DNA of 5,610 nucleotides from Oscillospiraceae bacterium (lineage in GTDB: Bacteria; Bacillota_A; Clostridia; Oscillospirales; Oscillospiraceae): positions 1-5,610 of the forward strand of contig CADAPN010000140.1 of the NCBI GenBank assembly GCA_902789835.1, written 5' to 3'. A model generated the notes under the pieces. That model did not search any database and was not told the DNA's origin. It saw only the letters and a program-made list of their open reading frames with translations. Shown in pieces: positions 1-5,610 of the stretch (its first letter is position 1; every line of letters starts with the position of its first letter). The position numbers and the translations under genes are program-made.

Positions 1-1
1 T

Positions 2-136
2 CATCCCAACGATGACCACAGCCGTCTTGGCATGTACAAGATGGTCGGTAAGCGCCGCCGCCTGCTCGACTACCTGGCCAAGAAGGACATCGAGCGCTAC
101 CGTGCCATCATTGCGAAGCTGAACATCCGCAAGTGA
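2..136 (+). CDS. rpsO: 30S ribosomal protein S15, C-terminal half (5' end outside window)
   Basis: S15 is a primary 16S rRNA-binding protein that nucleates the platform of the small ribosomal subunit. The visible 44 codons, read in frame from base 2 to the TGA at 134-136, are the second half of a protein that is normally about 88-89 residues. They contain the family's conserved His-Asp-His-Ser-Arg-type segment (here DDHSRLG), then [11 protein letters not shown] and [12 protein letters not shown], the usual C-terminal helix. The run of basic residues contacts rRNA. The gene lies directly upstream of pnp, an arrangement found in many bacteria. The start codon and promoter are left of the window. 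Identity is from sequence recognition and is secure; nothing looks degraded in the part that can be read. Confidence 0.96.
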   Translation, partial: HPNDDHSRLGMYKMVGKRRRLLDYLAKKDIERYRAIIAKLNIRK

Positions 137-183
137 TTGCTTCCGGCTTCGTTTCCACAGCATTCTGAAGGATATGAAGGTTT

Positions 184-227
184 TATGGAGGGACAAGTGA
201 ATAGGTCCCTCCATATTTTATATTCTT
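184..227 (+). terminator. rpsO-pnp intergenic hairpin: intrinsic terminator or attenuator
   Basis: A perfect 11-bp inverted repeat (TATGGAGGGAC at 184-194, GTCCCTCCATA at 205-215) encloses a 10-base loop. On the plus strand it is followed by TTTTATATTCTT (216-227), 9 of 12 bases T. This is the layout of a Rho-independent terminator for rpsO. Because pnp follows on the same strand, it may instead be a partial terminator allowing read-through. In E. coli the same interval carries a terminator and an RNase III-cleaved stem used in pnp autoregulation; a similar role here is inference only. The T tract is interrupted by A residues, so efficiency may be moderate. No T tract follows on the minus strand, so it is one-directional. 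Confidence 0.8.
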
Positions 228-262
228 AAATCCAGACCATCCGCATGACCGTACTGATTGAT

Positions 263-268
263 AAGGAG
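263..268 (+). promoter_or_regulatory. Ribosome binding site of pnp
   Basis: AAGGAG lies 8 bases upstream of the ATG at 277. It fixes this ATG as the pnp start. It also contrasts with the in-frame ATG at 492, which opens the downstream part of the broken gene and has no purine-rich site before it. Confidence 0.85.
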
Positions 269-276
269 TTTATTGC

Positions 277-543
277 ATGATCATCACCAAGAAACAGTTC
301 CCGAATTACCGCAAGTTCGAAATGACCTATGAAGGCCGTCCCCTCACCATGGAAGTCGGCAAGCTGGCCGAGCTCTGCAACGCGGCCGTCCTCGTCACCT
401 ACGGCGAGACCACCGTGCTCGTCACCTGCACCGCCTCCGCCCGTCCCAAGGACGGCATCGACTACTTCCCTCTCGCCGTGGACTTCGCTTCATGCGCCGT
501 GAGGGCAAACCCAGCCTGCAGGCGGTTCTCGCCTCCCGTCTGA
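277..543 (+). CDS. pnp: PNPase N-terminal fragment, 88 residues as written
   Basis: This is what would be translated from the proper pnp start. Residues 1-70 are normal PNPase: the first strands of RNase PH domain 1, including GRPLTMEVGKLAELCNAAVL and YGETTVLVTCTAS, ending with DYFPLAVDF. The next 18 codons ([12 protein letters not shown] and onward) are out of frame and meaningless, ending at the TGA at 541-543. The product has no catalytic site, KH or S1 domain and should be unstable. It is listed to define the break; the fragment is not a functional gene in its own right. Confidence 0.75.
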   Translation: MIITKKQFPNYRKFEMTYEGRPLTMEVGKLAELCNAAVLVTYGETTVLVTCTASARPKDGIDYFPLAVDFASCAVRANPACRRFSPPV

Positions 544-2360
544 TCGACCGCCCGATGCGTCCCCTCTTCCCCACCGACCTGCGCAACGACGTCGTCATCG
601 CCTGCGAGGTTCTGTCCGTGGACCGCGACTGCTCCCCGGAGATCACCGCCATGATCGGCGCCTCCGCCGCCGTGAGCATCTCCGACGTTCCCTTCAACGG
701 CCCCATCGCCGGGATCGTCCTCGGCTGGGACGGTGAGAAGTACCTCTTTAACCCGACCCAGGAAGAGCGCAAGCGCAACCGCATGACCACCACCGTCGCC
801 GCCACCCACAAGAAGATCGTCATGATCGAGTCCGAGGCGGACCAGGTTCCCGACGATGTCATGTACGAAGGCATTGTCCAGGCGCATGAGCACCTGCAGC
901 CGGTTCTCGACCTCATCGACAAGATGGTCAGCGAGATCGGCAAGCCGAAGTTCAGCTATGAGCACGCCGCCTTCGACGAAGAGCTCTTCGAGAAGCTGGT
1001 TGCCAACGAGTTCGAGTCCATGGAATACTGCATGGACACCGACGACAAGAACGTGCGCGAAGCCCGCGTCAACGACTGGGTCAGCATGGTCGAGGAGAAG
1101 TACGGCGAAGAGCATCCCGAGCTCATGCAGTACATGGACGAGATCCTCTACAAGCTGCAGAAGAAGGTTGTCAAGAAATGGCTGCTCGCCGGCAAGCGTG
1201 TCGACGGCCGCGCCATGAACGAAATCCGTCCGCTCGCCGCCGAAGTCGGCGTGATCCCCCGCGTGCACGGTTCCGGCCTCTTCACCCGCGGCCAGACCCA
1301 GGTGCTCTCCATTGCGACCCTCGCCACCCTCTCCGAGTCCCAGAAGCTCGACACCATCTGGGAAGAGGAAGAGAAGCGCTTCATGCATCACTACAACATG
1401 CCCTCCTACTCCACCGGTGAAGCCCGTGCCAGCCGCAGCACCAACCGCCGCGAATACGGCCACGGCGCCCTCGTGGAGAAGGCCCTGGAGTGCGTTATCC
1501 CCGACGTCCAGGACTTCCCCTACACCATCCGTGTGGTCTCGGAAGTTCTCTCCTCCAACGGTTCCACCTCCCAGGGTTCCATCTGCGGCACGACGCTGGC
1601 CCTGATGGACGCCGGCGTGCCTCTGAAGGCTCCGGTCGCGGGCATCTCCTGCGGTCTGATTCAGGACGGTGACGACTTCACCACCTTCATCGACATCCAG
1701 GGCGTGGAAGACTTCCACGGCGAGATGGACTTCAAGGTGGCCGGCACCAAGCAGGGCATCACCGCCATCCAGATGGACCTCAAGAATGACGGTCTGAAGC
1801 ACGAGATCGTGAAGGAAGCCTTCGCCATCACCAAGGAAGCCCGCTTCCAGATCCTTGACGCCATCCTGCTCAAGGCGATCCCCGAGCCGCGCAAGGAGCT
1901 GGCCAAGACCGCACCGAAGATGATCCAGATGCACATCAACCCGGACAAGATCCGCGAGGTCATCGGCTCCGGCGGAAAGGTCATCCAGAAGATCACGGCC
2001 GACACCGGCTGCAAGATCGACATCGACGACGACGGAAGCATCTTCATCGCCTCCTCCGACATCGAAGCCTGCCGCGCGGCCCGCAAGACCATCGAAGACA
2101 TCGTCTTTGAGCCTGAAGTCGGCGCACTGTATTACGGCGAAGTCAAGCGCATCATTTCCAACCTCGGCGCGTTCATCGAGCTCGTTCCCGGCAAGGACGC
2201 CATGTGCCACATCAAGGACCTTGAGTTCAAGCGCACCGAGAAGGTGGAAGACGTGCTCAACGTCGGCGACAAGACCTGGGTCAAGTTCATCGGCATCGAC
2301 GAGAAGGGCCGCTGGAACATCTCCCGCAAGGCCGCTCTCAAGGAGCGCGGCGAGGACTGA
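492..2360 (+). CDS. pnp: PNPase main body: rest of RNase PH 1, RNase PH 2, KH and S1 domains
   Basis: This 622-residue frame carries nearly all of PNPase. Numbering from M492: the rest of RNase PH domain 1 runs to about 150 ([29 protein letters not shown]), the all-helical linker to about 230, and the catalytic RNase PH domain 2 to about 455. Domain 2 has FTRGQTQ (264-270) for phosphate, [13 protein letters not shown] (354-366), and Asp407, Asp413 and Lys415. These last three match the metal-site residues of E. coli PNPase (D486, D492, K494). A KH domain (about 478-538, GSGG loop at 492-495) and an S1 domain (about 545-615, GEVKRI and GAFIEL) complete it. The GDMDFK motif reads GEMDFK. The first ATG has no ribosome binding site, so independent translation is unlikely. 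The frame is clean and C-ending codons dominate, as in a highly expressed gene. Confidence 0.9.
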   Translation: MRREGKPSLQAVLASRLIDRPMRPLFPTDLRNDVVIACEVLSVDRDCSPEITAMIGASAAVSISDVPFNGPIAGIVLGWDGEKYLFNPTQEERKRNRMTTTVAATHKKIVMIESEADQVPDDVMYEGIVQAHEHLQPVLDLIDKMVSEIGKPKFSYEHAAFDEELFEKLVANEFESMEYCMDTDDKNVREARVNDWVSMVEEKYGEEHPELMQYMDEILYKLQKKVVKKWLLAGKRVDGRAMNEIRPLAAEVGVIPRVHGSGLFTRGQTQVLSIATLATLSESQKLDTIWEEEEKRFMHHYNMPSYSTGEARASRSTNRREYGHGALVEKALECVIPDVQDFPYTIRVVSEVLSSNGSTSQGSICGTTLALMDAGVPLKAPVAGISCGLIQDGDDFTTFIDIQGVEDFHGEMDFKVAGTKQGITAIQMDLKNDGLKHEIVKEAFAITKEARFQILDAILLKAIPEPRKELAKTAPKMIQMHINPDKIREVIGSGGKVIQKITADTGCKIDIDDDGSIFIASSDIEACRAARKTIEDIVFEPEVGALYYGEVKRIISNLGAFIELVPGKDAMCHIKDLEFKRTEKVEDVLNVGDKTWVKFIGIDEKGRWNISRKAALKERGED

Positions 2361-2371
2361 TTTCCGCAGGC

Positions 2372-3295
2372 ATGCGTTATTGGGAATGCATTCTGGATAC
2401 CCCCTCGGAGGAAATTGACGGGCGCTGTGACGAGCTTGCGGGGCTCGGCGTCGGAGGCTTTGTCGTGGAGAACGAAGAGGACTTCCGGGAGTTTCTTAAG
2501 AACAATCATCAGTACTGGGACTATGTGGATCAGGAGCTGGAGGACCGCTTCAAAGGGGTCAGCCGCCTGAAATTCTACGTCACGGACGATGCGGACGGGC
2601 GCTCCGTTCTGCAGGCGGTACGGGCCCGGTATCCGGATGTCACCGTGTCCACGGTGGAAGACAGCGACTGGGAAAACAACTGGCGCGAATACTATAAGCC
2701 CATCCCGGTGGGCGAGCGTCTTGTGGTCGTGCCGGAATGGGAAGAGATCCCCGCCGGAGGGCGCCTGCCGCTCCGCCTGGATCCCGGCCTCATCTTCGGG
2801 ACCGGCAGCCACGCCACGACGCGCATGTGCCTCGAAGCGCTTGAGGAATATGCCGGGCCCGGCAAGCGCGTTCTGGATCTCGGCTGCGGCAGCGGCATTC
2901 TCGGGATCGGGGCGCTGGTCCTCGGCTGCGACAGCTGCCTCGGCTGTGACATCGACCCCAAAGCCCCGGATGTGGCGGCGGCAAACGCGGCACTGAACGA
3001 CTTCGGCCCCGACCGCATCCGCATTGTGGCGGGGGACGTCATCGCGGACGCCTCGCTCCGGCGCAGCTTCGGGAGCGGCTATGACATCGTGCTGGCCAAC
3101 ATCGTCTCGGACGTGATCATCCCTCTCTCCGCCCATGTCCCCGCTTTTCTCCGCAATGACGGGGTTTTCATCACCTCCGGCATCATCCAGGGGCGGCAGG
3201 CCGAGGTCGAGGCCGCCATTGAAAAAGCCGGATTCCGGATTCTCCGGCATTTATACGAAGAAGACTGGCACTGCTTTGTGGCGGAACTCGCCTGA
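2372..3295 (+). CDS. prmA: Ribosomal protein L11 methyltransferase
   Basis: PrmA is a cytoplasmic SAM-dependent enzyme that methylates amino groups of ribosomal protein L11. The 307 residues match the usual length (about 290-315). The N-terminal ferredoxin-like L11-recognition domain spans about 1-95, followed by the family signature DSDWENNWREYYKP (97-110). The Rossmann methyltransferase domain starts with DPGLIFGTGSHATT (137-150), then SAM motif I VLDLGCGSGILGIGA (167-181), the acidic CDID (192-195) and the family motif NIVSDVII (243-250, commonly NILADVI). The ATG sits 11 bases after the pnp stop with only a poor local ribosome binding site. AAGGAG and GAGGA lie inside the pnp end (2340-2345, 2352-2356), which suggests translational coupling to pnp. 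In many Firmicutes prmA is followed by rsmE; here a terminator follows instead. Confidence 0.94.
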   Translation: MRYWECILDTPSEEIDGRCDELAGLGVGGFVVENEEDFREFLKNNHQYWDYVDQELEDRFKGVSRLKFYVTDDADGRSVLQAVRARYPDVTVSTVEDSDWENNWREYYKPIPVGERLVVVPEWEEIPAGGRLPLRLDPGLIFGTGSHATTRMCLEALEEYAGPGKRVLDLGCGSGILGIGALVLGCDSCLGCDIDPKAPDVAAANAALNDFGPDRIRIVAGDVIADASLRRSFGSGYDIVLANIVSDVIIPLSAHVPAFLRNDGVFITSGIIQGRQAEVEAAIEKAGFRILRHLYEEDWHCFVAELA

Positions 3296-3303
3296 ACACA
3301 GTG

Positions 3304-3356
3304 AAAACCCGGCCGAAGACATCTGACGATCTGTCAGGGTCTCCGGCCGGGTTTTT
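3304..3356. terminator. Bidirectional intrinsic terminator between prmA and the converging YdcF-like gene
   Basis: AAAACCCGGCCG (3304-3315) pairs with CGGCCGGGTTTT (3344-3355). After one A-C mismatch the stem continues with AGAC/GTCT and then CTGAC/GTCAG (3323-3327 and 3333-3337), broken by a bulged base and a wobble, around a 5-base loop. It is GC-rich with five T on the plus strand and four T on the minus strand. It starts 8 bases after the prmA stop and ends 13 bases from the stop of the opposing gene, so it can end transcription from both sides. Confidence 0.93.
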
Positions 3357-3369
3357 ATTATATGTTCTG

Positions 3370-4461
3370 TTATAAATGCGGATCCGCCAGAATCCACATG
3401 TCCGAGGGGAACATCCTCGGGTTGCTGTAGACGGGATTGCCCGAAGTGGCGAAGCCGGCGTTGGACACGACCTCATACGGCGCGGTACCGTCATGCTCAT
3501 ATGCATAGAGCAGGGCCGCCTCGGTAAACAGCATGCTTCCCAGCGCCACATGATAGTCGCTGGAAACCATTGCAAGCGCGCGGATTCCCGGGTACTGCCC
3601 GGCGAGGATGGCGCAGGTGTTCGAGGCGTTCTGGTCCGTGGTGAGGGAGCGGTTTTCGACGATGATCTTCGAGCGGTCGATTCCGTGCTCTTCCAGCCAT
3701 CCCGCCATCGCGTCCGCTTCCGTCACGCTGTTGTTTCCGGCTGCGGTTCCGCCGCCCGTCACAATCAGGTACGCGTTGGGGTACTGTGCGGCGCAGGCCA
3801 GGGCCGTCTCGAGGCGGCCGATGAGCTCCGGGGCCATTGTTCCGTCGCTCATGAGCTGGAAGCCCAGGACCGTGATGCCGAGGCTGTCATCCGTCGGCAG
3901 GCCCTCCGGCAGGCGCCCCTGATTTACGGTAAAGTCGCGGCAGACATAAAACCAGTAATCCGCGATCCCCTCCCACAGGATGCCGAGGTCGGGATTCGCC
4001 TCTTTCAGCTCCGCCAGCAGGGCACGGATGGAAGCTTCTTCCTCTTCCCCGCGGTTTCGCATGGTATAGATGATATCCGTTACCAGCTGATAGGTATGCT
4101 CGTCGTATGTCTTGCCCGCCCGATCATCCGAGATCGGTTCCGTCGCCGGAAGCGCATCGGCCTCGGACGGAGGCGGGTTTTCCTCCGCCTGCGAAGCCGC
4201 CGGGGATTCTCCCGGGGTGCTTTGGGCCGCATTGGAAGCGGCCGGTGTTGACGCCGGCACGGAGGTTGGGGCTGAGTCCGATGCTGAGGCCGTCGCTTCT
4301 TCGGTCGGGTTCTGTCCCGGGGCGGTTTCCGGTTCCGGCCGGATCTCCGGCGCCGCGGGAGAAACTGCCGCAGGACTTTGGTATCGAAGCAGAAGCACCC
4401 CGGTCAGGAGCAGCAGAAGAAGGAGAAAGACCGGGAGCGCAATCAGCCGCTTATGCTTCAT
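3370..4461 (-). CDS. YdcF/SanA/ElyC-family (DUF218) protein, membrane-anchored with a long linker
   Basis: The 363-residue protein opens with a basic MKHKR and one hydrophobic segment (about 6-25), an uncleaved anchor or signal peptide. Residues about 28-115 are low-complexity Pro/Ala/Ser/Thr/Glu, probably an extracellular spacer. A helical stretch follows (about 118-185, with WEGIADYWFYV). The DUF218 domain then runs from about 195: ITVLGFQLMSDGTM, IGRLETAL, YLIVTGGGT (231-239), EADAMAGWLEEHGI, IIVENRSLTTDQNASN (266-281) and SSDYHV (300-305). These are the family's Gly-rich loop, acidic and Asn motifs. ElyC and SanA are linked to envelope integrity in enterobacteria, but no reaction is established for this Clostridia type, so the function is left open. 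The start follows GGAG by 10 bases inside the upstream 63-codon gene, which it overlaps by 11 bases, implying coupled translation. Confidence 0.88.
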   Translation of the reverse strand: MKHKRLIALPVFLLLLLLLTGVLLLRYQSPAAVSPAAPEIRPEPETAPGQNPTEEATASASDSAPTSVPASTPAASNAAQSTPGESPAASQAEENPPPSEADALPATEPISDDRAGKTYDEHTYQLVTDIIYTMRNRGEEEEASIRALLAELKEANPDLGILWEGIADYWFYVCRDFTVNQGRLPEGLPTDDSLGITVLGFQLMSDGTMAPELIGRLETALACAAQYPNAYLIVTGGGTAAGNNSVTEADAMAGWLEEHGIDRSKIIVENRSLTTDQNASNTCAILAGQYPGIRALAMVSSDYHVALGSMLFTEAALLYAYEHDGTAPYEVVSNAGFATSGNPVYSNPRMFPSDMWILADPHL

Positions 4462-4642
4462 CCGGAATGAACTCCGTCCTGGCGATATCCTTGCGCCGGA
4501 TGACCCGCTTCAGGCCGGGAACGGTGTAGGTGTCGTTCCGGTTGGCAAAGCGCAGCCAGCGCCGAAACTCCTCCGTCTGGAGATCGGAAACGCGAATGTC
4601 AATAAAACTCAAGTCTTCAAAATGGATTCTTGTTGTCTGCAT
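4451..4642 (-). CDS. Small protein of unknown function, 63 residues
   Basis: I do not recognise this protein. It is soluble-looking, has no membrane segment or Cys, and is rich in charged residues. It begins MQTTRIHFEDLSFIDIRVSD, followed by a helix-like EEFRRWLRFA (24-33) and a basic VPGLKRVIRRKDI (41-53). The case for a real gene is strong. GAGGAGGG (4650-4657, minus strand) lies 7 bases before its ATG, the best ribosome binding site in the window, and an extended -10 promoter lies just upstream. Its stop overlaps the start of the YdcF-like gene by 11 bases. Being first in a two-gene operon suggests either a linked function or a leader role promoting translation of the second gene. Both are inference. 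Confidence 0.75.
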   Translation of the reverse strand: MQTTRIHFEDLSFIDIRVSDLQTEEFRRWLRFANRNDTYTVPGLKRVIRRKDIARTEFIPDEA

Positions 4643-4649
4643 GACGATT

Positions 4650-4657
4650 CCCTCCTC
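4650..4657 (-). promoter_or_regulatory. Strong ribosome binding site of the 63-residue gene
   Basis: On the minus strand the site reads GAGGAGGG, nearly a full complement of the 16S 3' end, and is 7 bases from the ATG whose first base is 4642. It is the main support for this short gene and for its start. Confidence 0.85.
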
Positions 4658-4671
4658 ACTGGATTGACTCC

Positions 4672-4700
4672 ACTATAGCACATTCCGGCACCGATTGCCA
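4672..4700 (-). promoter_or_regulatory. Extended -10 sigma-A-type promoter for the small-ORF/YdcF operon
   Basis: On the minus strand TGCTATAGT (4680 down to 4672) is an extended -10: TG, one base, then TATAGT, 5 of 6 to TATAAT. Seventeen bases upstream is TGGCAA (4700-4695), only 3 of 6 to TTGACA, a weak -35 as is common for extended -10 promoters. The predicted start is an A near 4665, giving a leader of about 23 bases that holds the strong ribosome binding site. The spacing of all parts is consistent; activity is inferred. Confidence 0.65.
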
Positions 4701-4717
4701 TGCATATTTTTGCAATT
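4693..4717. repeat. Short inverted repeat overlapping the weak -35 region
   Basis: ATTGC (4694-4698) and GCAAT (4712-4716) form a 5-bp inverted repeat, extended by one G-T pair, with 13 AT-rich bases between that include the palindrome ATGCAT (4700-4705). It overlaps the -35 position of the minus-strand promoter and lies in the 92-base gap downstream of the rlmD stop. It could be an operator or a weak RNA hairpin. It is too short to claim as either, and no real terminator for rlmD is visible in this gap. Confidence 0.25.
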
Positions 4718-4734
4718 CGATGATAAGGGTCCGT

Positions 4735-5610
4735 CTATTGACATTTGTCCTTTCCGTCGGGCTTTTGCTGGGACAAGAGAACAACCGTCTCAACATGGGA
4801 AGTTCTCGGGAACATGTCGAAGGCTTCGGCGGCGGCCAGGCGGTATCCCGCTTCCTCGAAGCGTGCCACGTCCCTGGCCAGCGTGGACGGGCTGCAGCTG
4901 ATATAGGCCACACGTTCGGGCCCCATCGCCGCGATGTCCCGCACCACGGATTCCGCCAGGCCTTTCCGCGGCGGGTCCACCACCACGGCGTCCGGACGCA
5001 GGCCTTCCCCGCGTAAGCGTTCTGCGATCTCGGCGGCATCGGCACAGAGAAACTCCGCGTTCTCGATTCCGTTTCGTTTCGCGTTCTCCTTCGCGTTCTC
5101 GATGGCCTGGGGAACAATCTCCGCGCCGATCACCCGCTGAAAGCGGCCGGCCAGACAGAGCGTAACCGTACCCGCGCCGCAGTAGAGGTCCAAGGCCAGC
5201 GTGTTCCCGACCGAGTCCGCGGCAGAGTCTCCGGTGGCGTAGTCCAGCGCTTTCCGGTACAGCGCCTCGGCCTGCGGAGGGTTAATCTGCAAAAAGGCCT
5301 GGGGGGCGATCTCGAAGGCGCTGCCGCACAGGGTCTCCGTTACGGCGGGATTTCCCCAGAGCGGATAGAACTCCCCGGCCAGGACGGTGTTTCCCCGGGT
5401 TTTGTTGATGTTCAGGACAATGCCCGTCAGGAAGGGACACTGTTCTCTGAGATGGGTCGTCAGCGCATCCGTGAGGCTTCCGAAGCCGCGGGCTGCCACG
5501 ATGCAGAGCACCCGCTCGCCGTGCCTTGATTCCCGCCAGAAGATATGGCGCACGGTCCCCTTCCCGCTCTGTTCCTCATACGCGGGCACGCCGTGGATCT
5601 GCATGAAATC
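4735..5610 (-). CDS. rlmD: 23S rRNA (uracil-5-)-methyltransferase, RlmD/RumA family, C-terminal part (start beyond window)
   Basis: The enzyme makes 5-methyluridine in 23S rRNA using SAM. The frame is open to the right edge and ends with TAG at 4735-4737; 291 residues are visible of a family usually about 430-480. Numbering from the first visible residue: the central RNA-binding region has GKGTVRHI, followed by FLQINPPQAEALY (106-118). SAM motif I is LDLYCGAGTVTL (140-151), then VVDPPRKGL (210-218). The catalytic Cys is in YISCSPSTLARD (Cys239), with HVETVVLL (272-279) near the end. All the residues needed for the m5U reaction in this part are present. The TRAM domain and iron-sulfur Cys cluster would be outside the window, so RlmD, RlmCD or a relaxed paralogue cannot be told apart. 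A tetrapeptide-like repeat, IENAKENAKRNGIENA, sits at 170-185. Confidence 0.92.
   Translation of the reverse strand, partial: DFMQIHGVPAYEEQSGKGTVRHIFWRESRHGERVLCIVAARGFGSLTDALTTHLREQCPFLTGIVLNINKTRGNTVLAGEFYPLWGNPAVTETLCGSAFEIAPQAFLQINPPQAEALYRKALDYATGDSAADSVGNTLALDLYCGAGTVTLCLAGRFQRVIGAEIVPQAIENAKENAKRNGIENAEFLCADAAEIAERLRGEGLRPDAVVVDPPRKGLAESVVRDIAAMGPERVAYISCSPSTLARDVARFEEAGYRLAAAEAFDMFPRTSHVETVVLLSQQKPDGKDKCQ
5056..5103. repeat. Internal 12-base direct repeats within rlmD
   Basis: CGCGTTCTCGAT occurs at 5056-5067 and again at 5092-5103, with a partial copy (CGCGTTCTC) at 5080-5088. The offsets are 24 and 12 bases, so all copies are in the same codon phase. They encode the ENA units of a helical segment just after SAM motif I. 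This looks like local codon-level duplication within a gene and is not a mobile or regulatory repeat. Confidence 0.6.

Larger units (their letters stand above)
277..2360 (+). pseudogene. pnp: Polynucleotide phosphorylase locus, disrupted by a ~37-base deletion and frameshift
   Basis: PNPase is a trimeric phosphate-dependent 3'-5' exoribonuclease central to mRNA decay. The locus reads M1-F70 in one frame (277-486). It then continues as FMRREGKPS in another frame from base 489. In E. coli and Firmicutes PNPases the motif before the (F)F/MRREG loop is about 13 residues long, of the form (Q/E)ER-YA-G(K/R)IPG(S/G). Here only two bases (487-488) separate the flanking Phe codons, so about 37 bases are missing. 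The restored protein would be about 705 residues, the normal family length, with two RNase PH domains, a helical linker, KH and S1. No other disruption is seen over 2 kb. The lesion removes conserved structure as well as frame, so a programmed shift would not rescue a normal protein. Recent mutation or assembly error are both possible; I favour error. Confidence 0.85.

Noticed and set aside
217..226. TATATT/TATTCT as a -10 box for a pnp promoter
   Set aside because: No acceptable -35 lies 16-18 bases upstream (that region is the hairpin), and the AT-rich bases are better explained as the T tract of the terminator.
480..500. Programmed ribosomal frameshift in pnp
   Set aside because: No slippery heptamer is present at the junction, and a -1 shift would still leave about 12 conserved residues missing. 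A deletion explains both the frame change and the gap.
462..2210. A 582-codon open frame on the minus strand opposite pnp
   Set aside because: It is in exact codon register with pnp, so it is open simply because pnp uses no TTA, CTA or TCA codons there. The product is a Gly/Asp/Val/His/Leu-rich sequence with no domain, as expected for an antisense shadow in GC-rich DNA.
2132..3250. A 372-codon open frame on the minus strand opposite prmA
   Set aside because: It has the same codon register as prmA, resembles no known protein and runs across the pnp-prmA boundary. The sense frame has full PrmA motifs.
3376..4251. A 291-codon plus-strand frame opposite the YdcF-like gene
   Set aside because: It is in register with the opposite coding frame and is rich in Arg/Gly/Val/His. 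The minus-strand frame shows clear DUF218 motifs, anchor and ribosome binding site.
4656..5117. A 153-codon minus-strand frame overlapping rlmD
   Set aside because: It lies in an alternative frame of the well-supported rlmD gene and is Arg/Pro/Thr/Ser-rich with no recognisable motif.
1..5610. CRISPR array, mobile element, tRNA, riboswitch or defence genes
   Set aside because: Both strands were read for spaced direct repeats, terminal inverted repeats, transposase motifs, tRNA-like cloverleaves and structured leaders; none was seen. All sizeable frames are housekeeping genes or their shadows.

Overview
The window is chromosomal housekeeping DNA from a GC-rich bacterium, most likely a Gram-positive of the class Clostridia. 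This rests on the rpsO-pnp order, strong AGGAG-type ribosome binding sites, a Clostridia-style YdcF protein with a leader anchor, and an RlmD-type rRNA methyltransferase. The taxonomic call is inference from protein flavour and cannot be pushed to genus. There are no tRNA or rRNA genes, CRISPR arrays, insertion sequences or phage genes, and no stretch over 300 bases lacks a gene.

Plus strand, left half: the last 44 codons of rpsO (ribosomal protein S15), an intergenic region with a perfect 11-bp hairpin followed by a T-rich tract, then pnp (polynucleotide phosphorylase) and, 11 bases after it, prmA (ribosomal protein L11 methyltransferase). A strong hairpin ends this unit and can also serve the converging genes. 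All of these products act on RNA decay, the ribosome or its modification.

The main anomaly is in pnp. The first 70 codons are in one frame and the remaining 622 in another. At the junction about 13 conserved residues of the first RNase PH domain are missing. This fits a deletion of about 37 bases, not a programmed frameshift. As written, the gene makes only an 88-residue fragment. The rest of the gene is well preserved, so this is either a very recent mutation or, more likely, an assembly or sequencing error.

Minus strand, right half, read right to left: the C-terminal two thirds of an RlmD-family 23S rRNA m5U methyltransferase (its start lies beyond the window), a short intergenic region with an extended -10 promoter, an unrecognised 63-residue protein with a very strong ribosome binding site, and, overlapping it by 11 bases, a membrane-anchored YdcF/DUF218 protein with a long Pro/Ala/Ser/Glu-rich linker. 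The last two genes form a small translationally coupled operon that converges on prmA.

I found no convincing new system. The points most worth a second look are the pnp lesion and the small-ORF/YdcF pair.
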